A DNA stretch of 64,000 nt from Microplitis mediator (taxonomy: Eukaryota > Arthropoda > Insecta > Hymenoptera > Braconidae). This document shows positions 39,101-49,790 of the stretch, in pieces. Under the pieces are notes generated by a model. It was given only the letters and a program-made list of their open reading frames with translations. It was not told the origin of the DNA and searched no databases. The number at the start of each line of letters is the position of its first letter. Position 1 is the stretch's first letter. The stretch is taken from the NCBI RefSeq assembly GCF_029852145.1, contig NC_079969.1, positions 7,626,001-7,690,000 of the forward strand, written 5' to 3'. A program made the position numbers and the translations under genes.

Positions 39101-40127
39101 CAGAATTTTAAAAAACTCGGGACAAAATAGGACACAAATTTTTAGATAAAAAAAATCTCTTTTTTTTTTACTATAATATTTAGTTACAATTTATAGGAAA
39201 AGAGGGGACAAATTGTTCAAACTTAATTATATGGGTCGCGATTATAAGATTACAAGTTCTTTTAGAATAAAAATTGTGTATTGGTCATACCTTCGTTCAT
39301 GCATGTTTTGTATAAATCGTCAATGAGCTTAAAGGGCTTGAAATCTTTTGATCCGGTTCCTTTTTGGATCAAATCGCTTATTTTATCAGCAACTATAGAT
39401 TTTTGTTGTTCATGTATCGGAGTGACATTCGCTCGTGCGTAATTACCACAAGCGAATTGATAAAAATTGTCACATGGATTTACACTCGTGTCCCGATATT
39501 TTATTATTCGTTCAGCTGAAAAATAAACAAATTATGTATTTACTTATTTCTGTGTAGTAGAAAGTGGGGCAGATCGACCCACTTAAGCGAAAAATTATTT
39601 CGTATGACTCGAACCGAAAAATGCTTTTTTATCTATTTCGAAAAAGTTGAATATTATTCTACAATAATTAAAAAAAAAAACTTCCGGGGTAAAACAATCT
39701 ATAGAACTTCAATTTTCCATAAAAATAAATTTTGTAATAACAAAAAATTTATAAAAAAAAAATACTGCAGAACGAACCTAATTTTCAAATGATGAAATTT
39801 TTAATGACTGACATGAAATAGTTTTAAATTATAAATATATAATTTATATAACTTACCATTGTTTTGTGTTTCATCACTAGCAGCCGAAGTATTTGATATT
39901 AAAATATAAAAAATAATTCCAATATTAATAATTTTTAATCTACATTCAAATACTGACTGATTTTTATTTCTTGCTCTGTAATAAATAACACAATTTAATT
40001 TTAATATTATATTTTTAATAAACCACACGTTATATATTATTAAATAAACAAAATCTAAATATAAATAAATAATAAATAATAATTCATACTTTGAATGTTT
40101 ACAAATCCTACTCACTAAAATCTTCAT
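36157..40127 (-). CDS. Neprilysin-like pseudo-peptidase B (M13 family, catalytic residues lost)
   Basis: Eight coding exons: 40,090-40,127; 39,857-39,975; 39,291-39,515; 38,827-39,047; 38,587-38,748; 37,760-38,516; 36,570-36,793; 36,157-36,489. All GT-AG with closing phases, 692 residues. The N-terminus is MKILVSRICKHSK, then a basic stretch and a hydrophobic segment ending NTSAAS, a signal/anchor. PCDNFYQFACG marks the M13 N-domain. In the C-domain PFFDVNYPMYVNYG is kept, but HExxH is replaced by NELIE (538-542). The glutamate survives and both histidines are gone. The FDDxGR...WW, ENxxD and NAFY motifs are missing, so catalysis is not expected. Like A it lacks the small CxxxxC exon. The 757-nt exon is the same length as in A, C and D. 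TATATAAG lies about 70 bp upstream of the ATG. A hairpin element occupies intron 6. Confidence 0.9.
37432..37678. mobile_element. Palindromic MITE in intron 6 of gene B
   Basis: Ends TACCCGATGAAAAAAAATTT and TTTTTTCATCGGGTA are inverted. A second pair, GGCCCGATCCAATTGTATAC and its inverse, frames the centre near 37,540. The flank ATAAG appears on both sides (AATAAG before, ATAAG after) and may be the target-site duplication. Confidence 0.65.
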
Positions 40128-40197
40128 ATTTAACTTTAAACTGTTCCTTCTTGCTTAATATCTTTAAACTCAATGACCTTTAGGTCACACCAACACT

Positions 40198-40205
40198 CTT
40201 ATATA
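40198..40205 (-). promoter_or_regulatory. TATA box of neprilysin-like gene B
   Basis: TATATAAG followed by AGTG on the minus strand, about 71 bp upstream of the start codon; transcription would begin about 40 bp before the ATG. Confidence 0.6.
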
Positions 40206-40674
40206 TCTCATATCCTAAATACAACAACCAAAAATGAAATGAGAGTGGGGTTTTCCTAGTGATTCACTTAATTATCTTATCGAAAATTACATCATACTTA
40301 AAACCATTTATTCGTTTACGTTAAGAAAGAATATGCCATGGACCATAATAATAATAATAATAATTTTTTTTATTTATATTTATTATGATTGATTACATAA
40401 AAAATAACAATGATATAAAATAATTAACATTAAAAATAATGAAAATCTAATAATATAAGTCCGGAAAAAGTTTTAAATTACATGTATTTGTTGCATATCT
40501 CTATACATATATCAGTCATGTGATAAATCTTCACAGAGGCCGGAAATAAATATTTAAATATAGTTGATCTACTGAATGGGGCAATTTAGTCAGTGATGTT
40601 CTGTATTCAATGATCCACTGTCGGTAATTACTTATCATAATTATTTATTGATAATTTTAATTTATTGTTTTGAT
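40206..40674. other. Intergenic DNA upstream of gene B
   Basis: AT-rich spacer with an AATAAT run (40,346-40,364). No gene seen. It ends in the left target-site duplication of the hAT-like element. Confidence 0.5.
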
Positions 40675-41703
40675 TAGGGTGCTTCATTTGAAATGAACAT
40701 TTTTTTTTTAGCGGACACAAGAAAATTTTGTTGCTTATGTTGAGAGAAAAATTCCCTGAAAATTTCAGCTCTTAATTTTAATTTTAAATACTTTCTATCG
40801 AGCATCAAAGTTTTCCCATTTAAAAATCATGTAAATCGAATAACTTTTTTTTAAAATTACTATAACTTAGCCCGATTTTAAGCTATCGTTTTGAAACCAG
40901 GTTTTTATTTGTAGAGTAATTGTTGCTTTTTAAAAGTGTATGAAACGGATTTGGTCTAACTTGATCCATGTCGATTGTATCATCTCCAAAAATCAATTTT
41001 TCACTTTTTTCATTTATTTTTGTTAATAGTGAAGAAACGGCTCATCTTACAAAAAATATGCATAGGACAAATCTTTTAGGAAATTTTGTCCTCTACAAAA
41101 TTGCTCATGACACTTATATTGCTAAAGTGCACTGTTCATGAGATACATGCATTTTAACATTTTACAGTAAAAAAGATTAGTACTATAGTAAGCTTACAAT
41201 TTTTTTTACTGTAAAATGTTAAAATGCATGTATCTCATGAACAGTGCACTTTAGCAATATAAATGTCATAAGCACTTTTGTAGAAGACAAAATTTCCTAA
41301 AAGATTGGTCCTATGCATATTTTTTTTAAGATGAGCCGTTTCTTCACTATTAACAAAAATAAATGAAAAAAGTGAAAAATTGACTTTCGGAGCTGATACA
41401 ATCGACATGGATCAAGTTAGACCAAATCCGTTTCATACACTTTTAAAAAGCAACAATTACTCTACAAATAAAAACTGGTTTCAAAACGATAGCTTAAAAT
41501 CGGGCTAAGTTATAGTAATTTTAAAAAAAAGTTATTCGACTTACATGCTTCTTAAATGGGAAAACTTTGATGCTCGATAGAAAGTATTTAAAATTAAAAT
41601 TAAGAGCTGAAATTTTCAGGGAATTTTTCTCTCAACATAAACAACAAAATTTTCTTGTGTCCTCTAAAAAAAAAAAAATGTTCGTTTCAAATGAAGCACC
41701 CTA
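40675..41703. mobile_element. hAT-like foldback element with perfect 8-bp target-site duplication
   Basis: The element starts TAGGGTGCTTCATTTGAAAT and ends ATTTCAAATG-type inverse finishing GAAGCACCCTA. It is flanked on both sides by GTTTTGAT (40,667-40,674 and 41,704-41,711). The arms, about 500 bp each, are near-identical reverse complements meeting near 41,190 around TTAGTACTATAGTAAGCTTA. Terminal TAGGG and an 8-bp duplication are the hAT superfamily signature. It has no transposase, so it would depend on an element elsewhere. The high arm identity suggests it is young. Confidence 0.85.
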
Positions 41704-41711
41704 GTTTTGAT

Positions 41712-42159
41712 ATTATTCAAAATATTAGTATAAATAAAAGGGGTGGGGAAAATAATTTATATTTTGTTGAGATCTAGCTTAAAAATTTTTAGATTACTCT
41801 AAGCTGTTTATTGTTTTTTTATTTTTTTTTTTTTTTCGAGAGCATGAATCATTGAAATTTTTAAAAGATTAAACAATTTTAGTAAATAGCATTACTGCCA
41901 GGAAAAAAATTATCTAGTGAGATCTTGTTAGGTCAAAATAGATTAATTTTTTTTTAATTGTAGGTCCGTGTATATCAAAAGATCTATTTAGAATTATGTA
42001 GATCCCCGTAGACCTAAAATATATTTTTTTTTAGGGTACATATACATAAATCACATAAATGTTTTTCGTTTTCGTTCGGCGAAAAACGTTCTGATTTTCA
42101 GATACATTAGAAATTTTTTAAAAATTGTGATATTAGTCCGCATTGCGAAATTTTCACTT
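41712..42159. other. Intergenic DNA between hAT-like element and gene C
   Basis: AT-rich, with a solo end of the 'ACCTGAAGATCGG' MITE family near 42,062-42,106 (GGCGAAAAACGTTCTGATTT then TCAGATACA). No gene. Confidence 0.5.
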
Positions 42160-45100
42160 CTATGATGATTCTTGACGGTAGAAATGAATGAAACTTACAG
42201 AAAGGAAATTATAATATCTAAGAATTGTATTATTGTTATAATAATCATTCGGACATTTGAAATCGTCAATAAATTTTGGGAATTCCGTTAGAATTTTCAT
42301 CAAAAAAATTTCTGAAACCGTATATTTATCATAAATAAATTTCAATTCGTGGGAAGGACCTTCGCATGCACTTTGCAACATATGAATCCAAAACAATTGA
42401 TTATTCGTATAGGGCAACTCTGGTAACGTATGTTCGATTCCATTTTTAGTAACCCATTGTTGGTAAGCCAGGTAAGACATTTTATAAACTACTATTTTGG
42501 ATACTGCTGATTGTGTAGGATATGACAGCAACTGAAAATAATGAATTTGTAATAACATATTTATTAATAAGGTAAATAACAGAAAGTCCATTAGTGTATA
42601 TTACGTGATCTCGTATTTCTTCATAAGTGTGATTGCTATGTGACCAGTGACTTATAGGTTTCACCTCATCATCAATTTTTTTTATACCATTACTCTGATT
42701 CGAGTTGTCAGTTTTGTTAACTGGGCTCAAAATTTTTTTACTGTAAATTTTTTCATTAGTCATTTTGCTTCTTCTTATACTCACATTCGTAATATTTTCT
42801 ACTTCTTTCATAATCGCAGAACCAACGTAAGCGTAATTCATGTACATTGGATAATTAATGTCAAAAACGAAATTTTGTAGCATTGCCATTGGTATATCTT
42901 AAAAAAAAATTTAATTATTAGGTATATGGAAATTGTTTGAATTTATTAAAATTTTTTTTTTAGATTGAATAGCGACATTCAATTCGAAATTTGAATCAAA
43001 AATTCTAAAATGTTCAACTATTTTCAGTTTTTTAATTATTGATAAGCCATCGAATTACATACTTACAGAAATTCTAATTATTCGTATATTATTACAAAAA
43101 AATTATTATAATTTTTCTTATGGGTGTTAAGATTTAATATTCAAATTCGAATCCGAATCTAAATGATTCAAAAATTTACGAACTATTCAAAACTAATAAA
43201 TAATTTTAAATCTTACGAACATTTTGCATTCGAATCGGGTAATTTGCAAAACCACAAATTATTTGAAAACTGACAAAAATAATGTGAGAACTGATGAACT
43301 ATTAAAAAATACGAATTACACGGAAAAAAAATTCCAGTTAAATTTATGATACTGACATCGTAATTTTTTTCTATTGATTATAGTAATGGTAGACTATACC
43401 TTTGAAATCATAATTTTTACAATGTAAACATCGTAAAATTGAATAATTTGATGTAATAGAAATTTTAAATATAAGTATAAAATAATAGTGGCTCACACGA
43501 TTTACCGAAATTTGTGGAACTTTTACCGTATCACAGTGAAGTACTTCACTTTACAGTAACCTGCCGTAATTTTGCAGTAAATCTGCACTTTTTCAGTGAT
43601 ATACCGCAATGTTACCGAAAAATTTCCGTAAAATACCGCAGTATTGCCGTAAATTTTCGGTGAATTACTGCACCTTTGCCGTAAAATACCGTATTATCTT
43701 CCGAATACCGTAAATTAACGTAATTTAGATCAGCCAGGGATTAAAACACTACCGAAATAATAAAATACAGTGAATAATTATACTGAATTACCAATTCTTC
43801 CTAAAGTACTGACAGGATGTAAAGTTTCTACTGGATCAATCAAATTTTTAGCGCCCAAACTTGTAACATTGTCAAATTTACTTTCAACGTCAAACAGTTC
43901 TAAATTTAACAATGTCTGGAAATAATTACTCGTGTCAATTTCGAGATTTTCATAATATTTAACGAAGTCTTGGTCACTTTTATCTTTTTCCGCATAGCCA
44001 ATTACGAATTTTATATTTGAAATCATCTCAATCTGGCTCTTTCTCAGCTCTTCTATTCGAATAACTGTATTCAAAACAGCCTCTATGAATCCACCTTTTA
44101 TATTTGTGATCATATCTGTAATAATCTTGTCGATTTCACTGCTGTAGTAATTTTTAGCGTACAATAAATTAACAGCGGGTCCTAGATATCTTTTAATGAC
44201 GCCAACGCAAGAGAGCGCGCGCGTCGTGTTCTTGCAGTTCTGGGTCAGACAATATTCGCGTTTTAGCTCACGATATTCTTCCGTCAAATAGGAAATTGCA
44301 CTTTGAATTACTTTCCACAAGGCGTAATTTGCTTGGACACGTTTTGGAGTTTTTTCTAAGAGTTTAATGAAGTCCGAGAGTGTAGAAGGTTCTATCAAAG
44401 TTATTTCTGAAATTTTTACTGGAGTTTTGAGGTTACGTAAGATAACACTGTCAATTAATTTATGCCAATTTACTAATGGAAATTTCTTATTCAATTTTTC
44501 TAAAGTTGTTTCTGCTGATTGATTATTTGTAGGATTACATAAATGAATCTATATAAAATAAAATAATTATTATTACAAAATTTAATAAATATTCGAGTAA
44601 TTAAATGATCTTAAAAATTACTTCTGATATTTTCCGTTCAAATTCAATGATTTCATTAATTTTTTCTGCAGATCCTTGTTTGTACAGCAGTGCAGACACT
44701 TTTGTAATATAATTTCTGTAAGCAATAATCAAAGGATCTGAAGAACTTGAAATATTTCTTTTAAATTCTTGAGGTGGAATCTGAAAATTTTTTTTAATAG
44801 AGAACTTTGTCTTAAAGTGAAACTTTTAGAGCTTGTAATTTTGACTCACATGAATTTGATATTTCAATAATAAATTATGTTTTTCCGGATAAAGCAACGT
44901 TTCAAAATCTAAAAAGTTATTGAAATTTAATCCAATTTTTTTCGTCTCAATAGTAAACTCAATCCAATCAAAATCTGATTCCTTCCAATTTTTTCCTTCC
45001 AAGAGAGACCAGTTGCCTAATTTTTTAATAATATCACGCAGAAGATCTAAAGCTTGCTGTCCAATAGCTTCTAAATAAATCACGGACATTTTATTGTTTA

Positions 45101-46496
45101 GATAAAAAAAATTCTTTGAGACTTAATTTTACTTACGGTTACTCATGCACGTTTTGTAAAGGTCATCGATAAGTTTGAAAGGTTTAAAGTTTACCAAACC
45201 AGTTCCTTTTTTAATTAAATCTTGTACACGTTTGTTAACTGGATGTTCTTCCAGTCCCTTTTTTTCGGAGAGATCGAAGGGTTTAGATTTACCACAAACA
45301 AATTGGTAAAAATTTTCACAGGGATTTACCCTTGTGTCTAAATTATTTTTAACTCGTTCGACTGTAACATATGAAGTAACTTTTAAAATTAATCCAAATG
45401 AGAATCCAGATTAGACTCCCATGTGGATTCTCACATGGCATTTTCGGTTGAATTCCCATATGATTTCCTACTAGAATCCAACATAGATTTCTATATAGAT
45501 TCTTACGTGGTTTTCTTTGGGAATATTTTGCACTAAATTTAGGTACCGACAACTTCCGATCTAATATAATGTTATTTCTATATAGGAATCTATGGTATTT
45601 AGAATAATCCATGTATTTTTTTCTATACGAAATTTCAAATACCCGGGGTTCTATATAAATTTTTTACATAGAAATCCAGATCCTCAGATTCCCTATATGG
45701 ATTTCCTCTATGAGAATCCAGATATTCAAGTTCCTATATGTCTTTCTTGCTTAGGAATTTAGATACCCATAGTTTCCTACGTGCATTTTCTATATGGGAA
45801 TCCAGGAATCCATAGTTCTCCATATGGATTTCCCCAATAGGAATCCAGATATTCAAGTTCTTACATATACTTCTTGTCTAGGAATTCAGACACCCAAAGT
45901 TTCCCATGTGGAATTCCTATATGGAAATCCGTGCCCACAGTTTCCCATATAGGAATCGAGATATCCAAACTTTCCTACATGGATTCCTATGTAAATCCAT
46001 ACTTTCCTATATGGATTTCTTTCTATGGATTCCCATATAATCCTACATGGATTTTTTTGATAGGGTAATATTTAATTTTAACTCAATCGCTATTTAATTT
46101 CAAATGATTATTTTATTTACCAGCTTCTAAATAATCTTTGTTACAAACTTCACTGCTTGTACATTTCTTCGTAACTTCTAAAAAAGTAAATTTTTGTAAA
46201 CAATCATTCTTTATATTTTTTTTGAAAGTAATATAATAATTATCAATCAATAACTTACCATGATTTTGTATATCACTGATAACAGCGGCTGAAGTATTCG
46301 TCAGAAAAGCAGAAAAAATAATTCCTACACTAGCAATAATGAATAATTGTTTTGAAGTTCTATAAAAAAAACATTCAAATAAATTAATTATACCAAAAAT
46401 ATTCGATATTCAGTAAAGTAAGACGTCGTCAAAAATAATATATATAGAGAATTGTAATGTATCAGATGAATATTCATACTTGCAATAGTTTTCCAT
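42160..46496 (-). CDS. Neprilysin-like pseudo-peptidase C (M13 family, catalytic residues lost, extended C-domain)
   Basis: Nine coding exons: 46,480-46,496; 46,259-46,359; 46,121-46,177; 45,137-45,361; 44,850-45,070; 44,622-44,780; 43,792-44,548; 42,605-42,897; 42,160-42,531. GT-AG introns with closing phases, 733 residues. MENYCKTSKQ, then a hydrophobic segment ending FLTNTSAA, gives a signal/anchor. Exon 3 carries the C-X5-C pair (CTSSEVC) of the M13 N-terminus. The HExxH position reads KEVEN (543-547), and the other catalytic motifs are absent. The exon after the 757-nt exon is about 70 nt longer than in its sisters; it encodes a Ser/Asn/Lys-rich insertion and loses the cysteine of the CFRxQ segment. 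The C-terminus also differs: it runs past the usual stop region and lacks the last cysteine. A GTAAGT near the end (about 42,194) might instead be a donor to an unseen last exon. Intron 4 holds a degenerate repeat. Confidence 0.82.
43500..43742. repeat. ACCGTAAA-rich repeat element in an intron of gene C
   Basis: Dense repeats of ACCGTAAA, TTGCCGTAAA and TTTTCGGTGA, ending in TCAGCCAGGGA. A related block occurs at 52,183-52,364, ending TTCACCAGGGA, and CACCGT-rich arms at 56,267-58,087 use the same CCCTGGC end. Probably members of one MITE family made of degenerate short repeats. Confidence 0.5.
45395..46065. repeat. Degenerate repeat in an intron of gene C
   Basis: Many loosely repeated phrases such as TATGGGAATCCA, CCATATGGATTTC, TTCCTATATGG and TAGGAATTCAGA, in both orientations, between exons 3 and 4 of gene C. 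Open frames on both strands are artefacts of this repeat. Confidence 0.65.
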
Positions 46497-46610
46497 TTCC
46501 GTGAAAATTTTAATATTTAACTTTAAACTTGAAAATAATCCTTTTCATTCAAAATATTTACGTGCATAATACTCTTAGACCACATTCACTCGCTTTAAAC
46601 TGAAACCAGA

Positions 46611-46617
46611 ATTATAC
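46611..46617 (-). promoter_or_regulatory. Possible TATA box of neprilysin-like gene C
   Basis: GTATAAT on the minus strand about 115 bp upstream of the ATG of gene C, in a short less AT-rich stretch. Weaker than the TATA boxes of A and B. Confidence 0.35.
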
Positions 46618-46895
46618 TCTTCGGACCGTTACTCCCCACTTCTCTATCCTCCAAAAAGCAAAGGAGAGGAATAAAGAACTGGTCAATCTGTATCCAAGAT
46701 CTCTGTTTGCTGTCAAGTACTGATCCCCCAAAGCCTTACTTCTACCTGAGTTCATTGTACCCTATCCTTATCCCAAATTCTACAACCGAACGAACATTTG
46801 CTGCGAATACTCTTCTTCGCTGACTTAAAATATCTAGTGGAGGCAAAAAACCTGAATAACGTGAAATATCAAAATAACTAATCCATGATCTTACT

Positions 46896-46901
46896 TTTAT
46901 T
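46896..46901 (-). terminator. Poly(A) signal of the P450 gene
   Basis: AATAAA on the minus strand about 96 bp downstream of the P450 stop codon. Confidence 0.5.
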
Positions 46902-46996
46902 TTTTGAAAATCCGTACATAATTTATATATAATTGCATATTTTTTCAAATATATTAATTATTATTCCACTATCAATATGATTATTGTCACAAAAAA

Positions 46997-48520
46997 TCAC
47001 TTTCGCGAATGGATTTCTAACCAGAAGCCACCTTCAGCCATCATAGTGAAATCCTTTTTACTCAATCTCATTGGCAGGATCATTCTTTTAGCAGGTTGTA
47101 TATTACATTTGGCTAAAAGATGAAACAATAGTACTTTGGTTTCTAAAAGTGCGAACCGATTTCCAATGCACATTCTAGGTCCGACTCCAAAAGGAAGATA
47201 GGCTGAGGTATTTATGGCGTTTTTATCTCCGATAAATCGTTCAGGAATGAATTGATCAGGGTCCGGAAAGTATTGAGGGTCACGTTGAATTCCCCAAACT
47301 GGTATCCAAAAACGGTCACCGGATTTGATGGGCAGCGGTTTCAATCCAGGTAGACTGGGAGGCAATTCGAAGTTTTTGGTGCAAACTCTATCCATGAAAC
47401 CGGGAACTGGGTACAATCGTAAAGATTCATTGACAATTGCATCGAGATACTTCATACTGTTGACTGCTTCATAAGTTGGGTCACCTTCACACTCTTCTAG
47501 GACGCGATCTATTTCTTCCTGCAGCTTTTCTTGAATTTCTGGATGACACGCTATTTCGTGGGCGGCCAAACACATGACCGTTGATGTTGTCTCAAAGCCA
47601 CCTAGGAAAAAAATTAATGCTTGGGATGTCATGCTTTCAATGGTTAGCTCAGGCTTCTTAGATCCCGGTTCTCTGTTTCTCGTTTCCATCATCAATTGAA
47701 TCATGTCTGGTCTATAGATGCCTTCTTTATCTCTCACAGCCATGGTATCTCTCACCAAATCGCAGAAAAACTTTTCTATATTAGCATCAATGAGCTTTAT
47801 GCCAAATAGTTTAGATATCATCGGAAAATTCTGTACCATCAAAAACCTCAAAGTCTTTAGACCTTCAAAGTTGGTCGCTTCCCGTCCAAGAACATAAAAT
47901 TCATTGGTCGGATTAGCCATAGAATCTACAGATATACCAAAAGCACACGTAGCTATCGTATCATTTGCGTAACGTGTGAAACTATCTTTTGAATTTATTT
48001 CGGTCATGCCCTTTCTCGATTGATCAACCAGATACTCAGCAAAAGTACTTCCGCAATCAGACATCAATTTGAACATAGCTTTCATTTTGCTCGACGTAAA
48101 AGCTCCAGTCACTAAGGCTCGGATTTCACGCCACCGATCACCACGTAGAGCAAAAAGGTTGTTTCCAAACAGAGGCTCTAGTTCTGGTTTGGCGATGAAA
48201 CTCTGATGATCGACAAAGTGGTCAAAGTGTTTGGTTGTTATGCTTTTAATCAAATCTAAGTCACGTATGATCGTGACTGGACCACTGAAATCATAGAAAC
48301 CAACGTATTTGGCTTCTTTGTTTAAATTATAAGTATTGGTCATATTTTCCAAAAATGAAAACCTTCCTAACAAAACTGGTACCATATTCCCTAGAAGAGG
48401 GTACGCTTTCGGATGAGGTATTTGATGTGTTTCAAAATACTTTTTGCGATAGATAACGTAATAAATTATTATAAATCCAGCTAAAATAGCCAGAAGTGTT
48501 GACAATGACGTTTCCATCAT
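46997..48520 (-). CDS. Cytochrome P450, CYP9-like (clan 3), intact single exon
   Basis: A continuous 507-residue frame, the normal length for a microsomal insect P450. Residues 5-24 form the membrane anchor, followed by the proline-rich HQIPHPKAYPLLGN. All canonical elements are present: helix C WREIR (130-134), helix I FLGGFETTS (305-313), ExxR as ESLR (365-368), PERF (426-429) and the heme loop PFGVGPRMCIG with Cys451. The segment KHFDHFVDHQSF (97-108) and the overall style match the CYP9 family, which oxidises xenobiotics and endogenous lipids at the ER; the actual substrate cannot be read from sequence. No in-frame stop or missing key residue. AATAAA follows about 100 bp after the stop (46,896-46,901). 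It lies between neprilysin-like genes C and D on the same strand without any sequence relation to them. Confidence 0.95.
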   Translation of the reverse strand: MMETSLSTLLAILAGFIIIYYVIYRKKYFETHQIPHPKAYPLLGNMVPVLLGRFSFLENMTNTYNLNKEAKYVGFYDFSGPVTIIRDLDLIKSITTKHFDHFVDHQSFIAKPELEPLFGNNLFALRGDRWREIRALVTGAFTSSKMKAMFKLMSDCGSTFAEYLVDQSRKGMTEINSKDSFTRYANDTIATCAFGISVDSMANPTNEFYVLGREATNFEGLKTLRFLMVQNFPMISKLFGIKLIDANIEKFFCDLVRDTMAVRDKEGIYRPDMIQLMMETRNREPGSKKPELTIESMTSQALIFFLGGFETTSTVMCLAAHEIACHPEIQEKLQEEIDRVLEECEGDPTYEAVNSMKYLDAIVNESLRLYPVPGFMDRVCTKNFELPPSLPGLKPLPIKSGDRFWIPVWGIQRDPQYFPDPDQFIPERFIGDKNAINTSAYLPFGVGPRMCIGNRFALLETKVLLFHLLAKCNIQPAKRMILPMRLSKKDFTMMAEGGFWLEIHSRK

Positions 48521-49790
48521 TGCAGTAATGATGTCTAGTTGGCTCTGTTGTTCTGGTGTCTTTGTATATTAAGAGGATTCTGAACTTTTTCTCTATTACA
48601 CTCAAGTCAAATAACGATACTATCCTTGTTGCACTAGCACAGTAAATGGACACTTTGTTCAACAAATGAACATTTTTGAAAAATGAAACCGTAGATTGTT
48701 AGATTATAGAGTAATGCATCGAGCTTCGTTCTTAATTTTGTGTTTAGAGGTTTTGTTTGAAAGTAAAACTTGGACAAAAATTACTGTAGACCCTCCTTAA
48801 ACAAATTTTACTTACTATAGTCTTCACTTGATGTTTTTCACTACGCATTTACCGATTTAAAGAATTACGCAGTACTGGCAGTGAACTAAACGATTCATTG
48901 GCAATGAAATTATTTCAGAGTAACTTATCAGTTTTGATAAAATGAGTATCGGCTTTGTAGTGGGATAAAAATTTATCAAGATATGACTCTATCAATAATT
49001 CTTAATAATTACAGTATCATTATTGCACGTCTTAACGCAAAGCGTGAGTTGTGCTTTACTCTCACTCTCTCAAGGTCAAGCAATTATCTCGGCTTAAATT
49101 GCTTTTATCCGATCCTTTTTGCACTTTGAGTATTAAATGGGTTGACAAATATCAACAATAACACTTTTTTATGACAGCAGATACTTAAAAAAAAACTATT
49201 TTTGCTAGATAGTAAATAAAATGCCGTTTTGAAAAAATATTTCGGTGGACGTCGGGTTGTCTGTATGTGCGGAAGACGTATGTGGTCACGATAACGCCCA
49301 AAAAACTTCACTTTTTGAGTCAATTTTTTTTTTCATTCGCTTCAGTATCATTCTGAGTAATAGCCTATTTTAAATTACCGTCTTATTCAATGTAATTTAA
49401 TTGAAAAATGAATAAATTCATTAACAGTGAACAGTCTTTCTTGTATATGTACATCTATATATATATATATATATAAAAATTAAAAAATAGTTCAATCTTT
49501 GGCCACACATGGGCTTAAGTCGCGGAAAAATAAATACTATTCGCGGGAAAATTTGAAACAAATTTTTTCTTTTATTTTATTTTTAATACTTTTACGGAGT
49601 ATTTATATGCTTGAATATTGAGTAACTGATTAATGATTAATGATTATTTTTGTCATAAAAGGAACGTTGAGACGTGCACTTTTGGATTTTCCAAACTTTT
49701 TTTTATTTTGTGATTACATTTACACTTTAGTAACTGATAATTAATCTCGCTTGTTGTATATAAAAAATAGCTTAGTAACTATTCTAAAAC
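48521..49790. other. Intergenic DNA between P450 and gene D
   Basis: Contains the P450 5' flank, with a TATA-like AATATA near 48,567, and then AT-rich DNA with a short (AT)n near 49,458-49,474. Small open frames here lack support. No gene or RNA seen. Confidence 0.5.

Noticed and set aside
45349..46068. Open frames on both strands in the gene C intron
   Set aside because: Produced by a degenerate TATGGGAATCC-type repeat.
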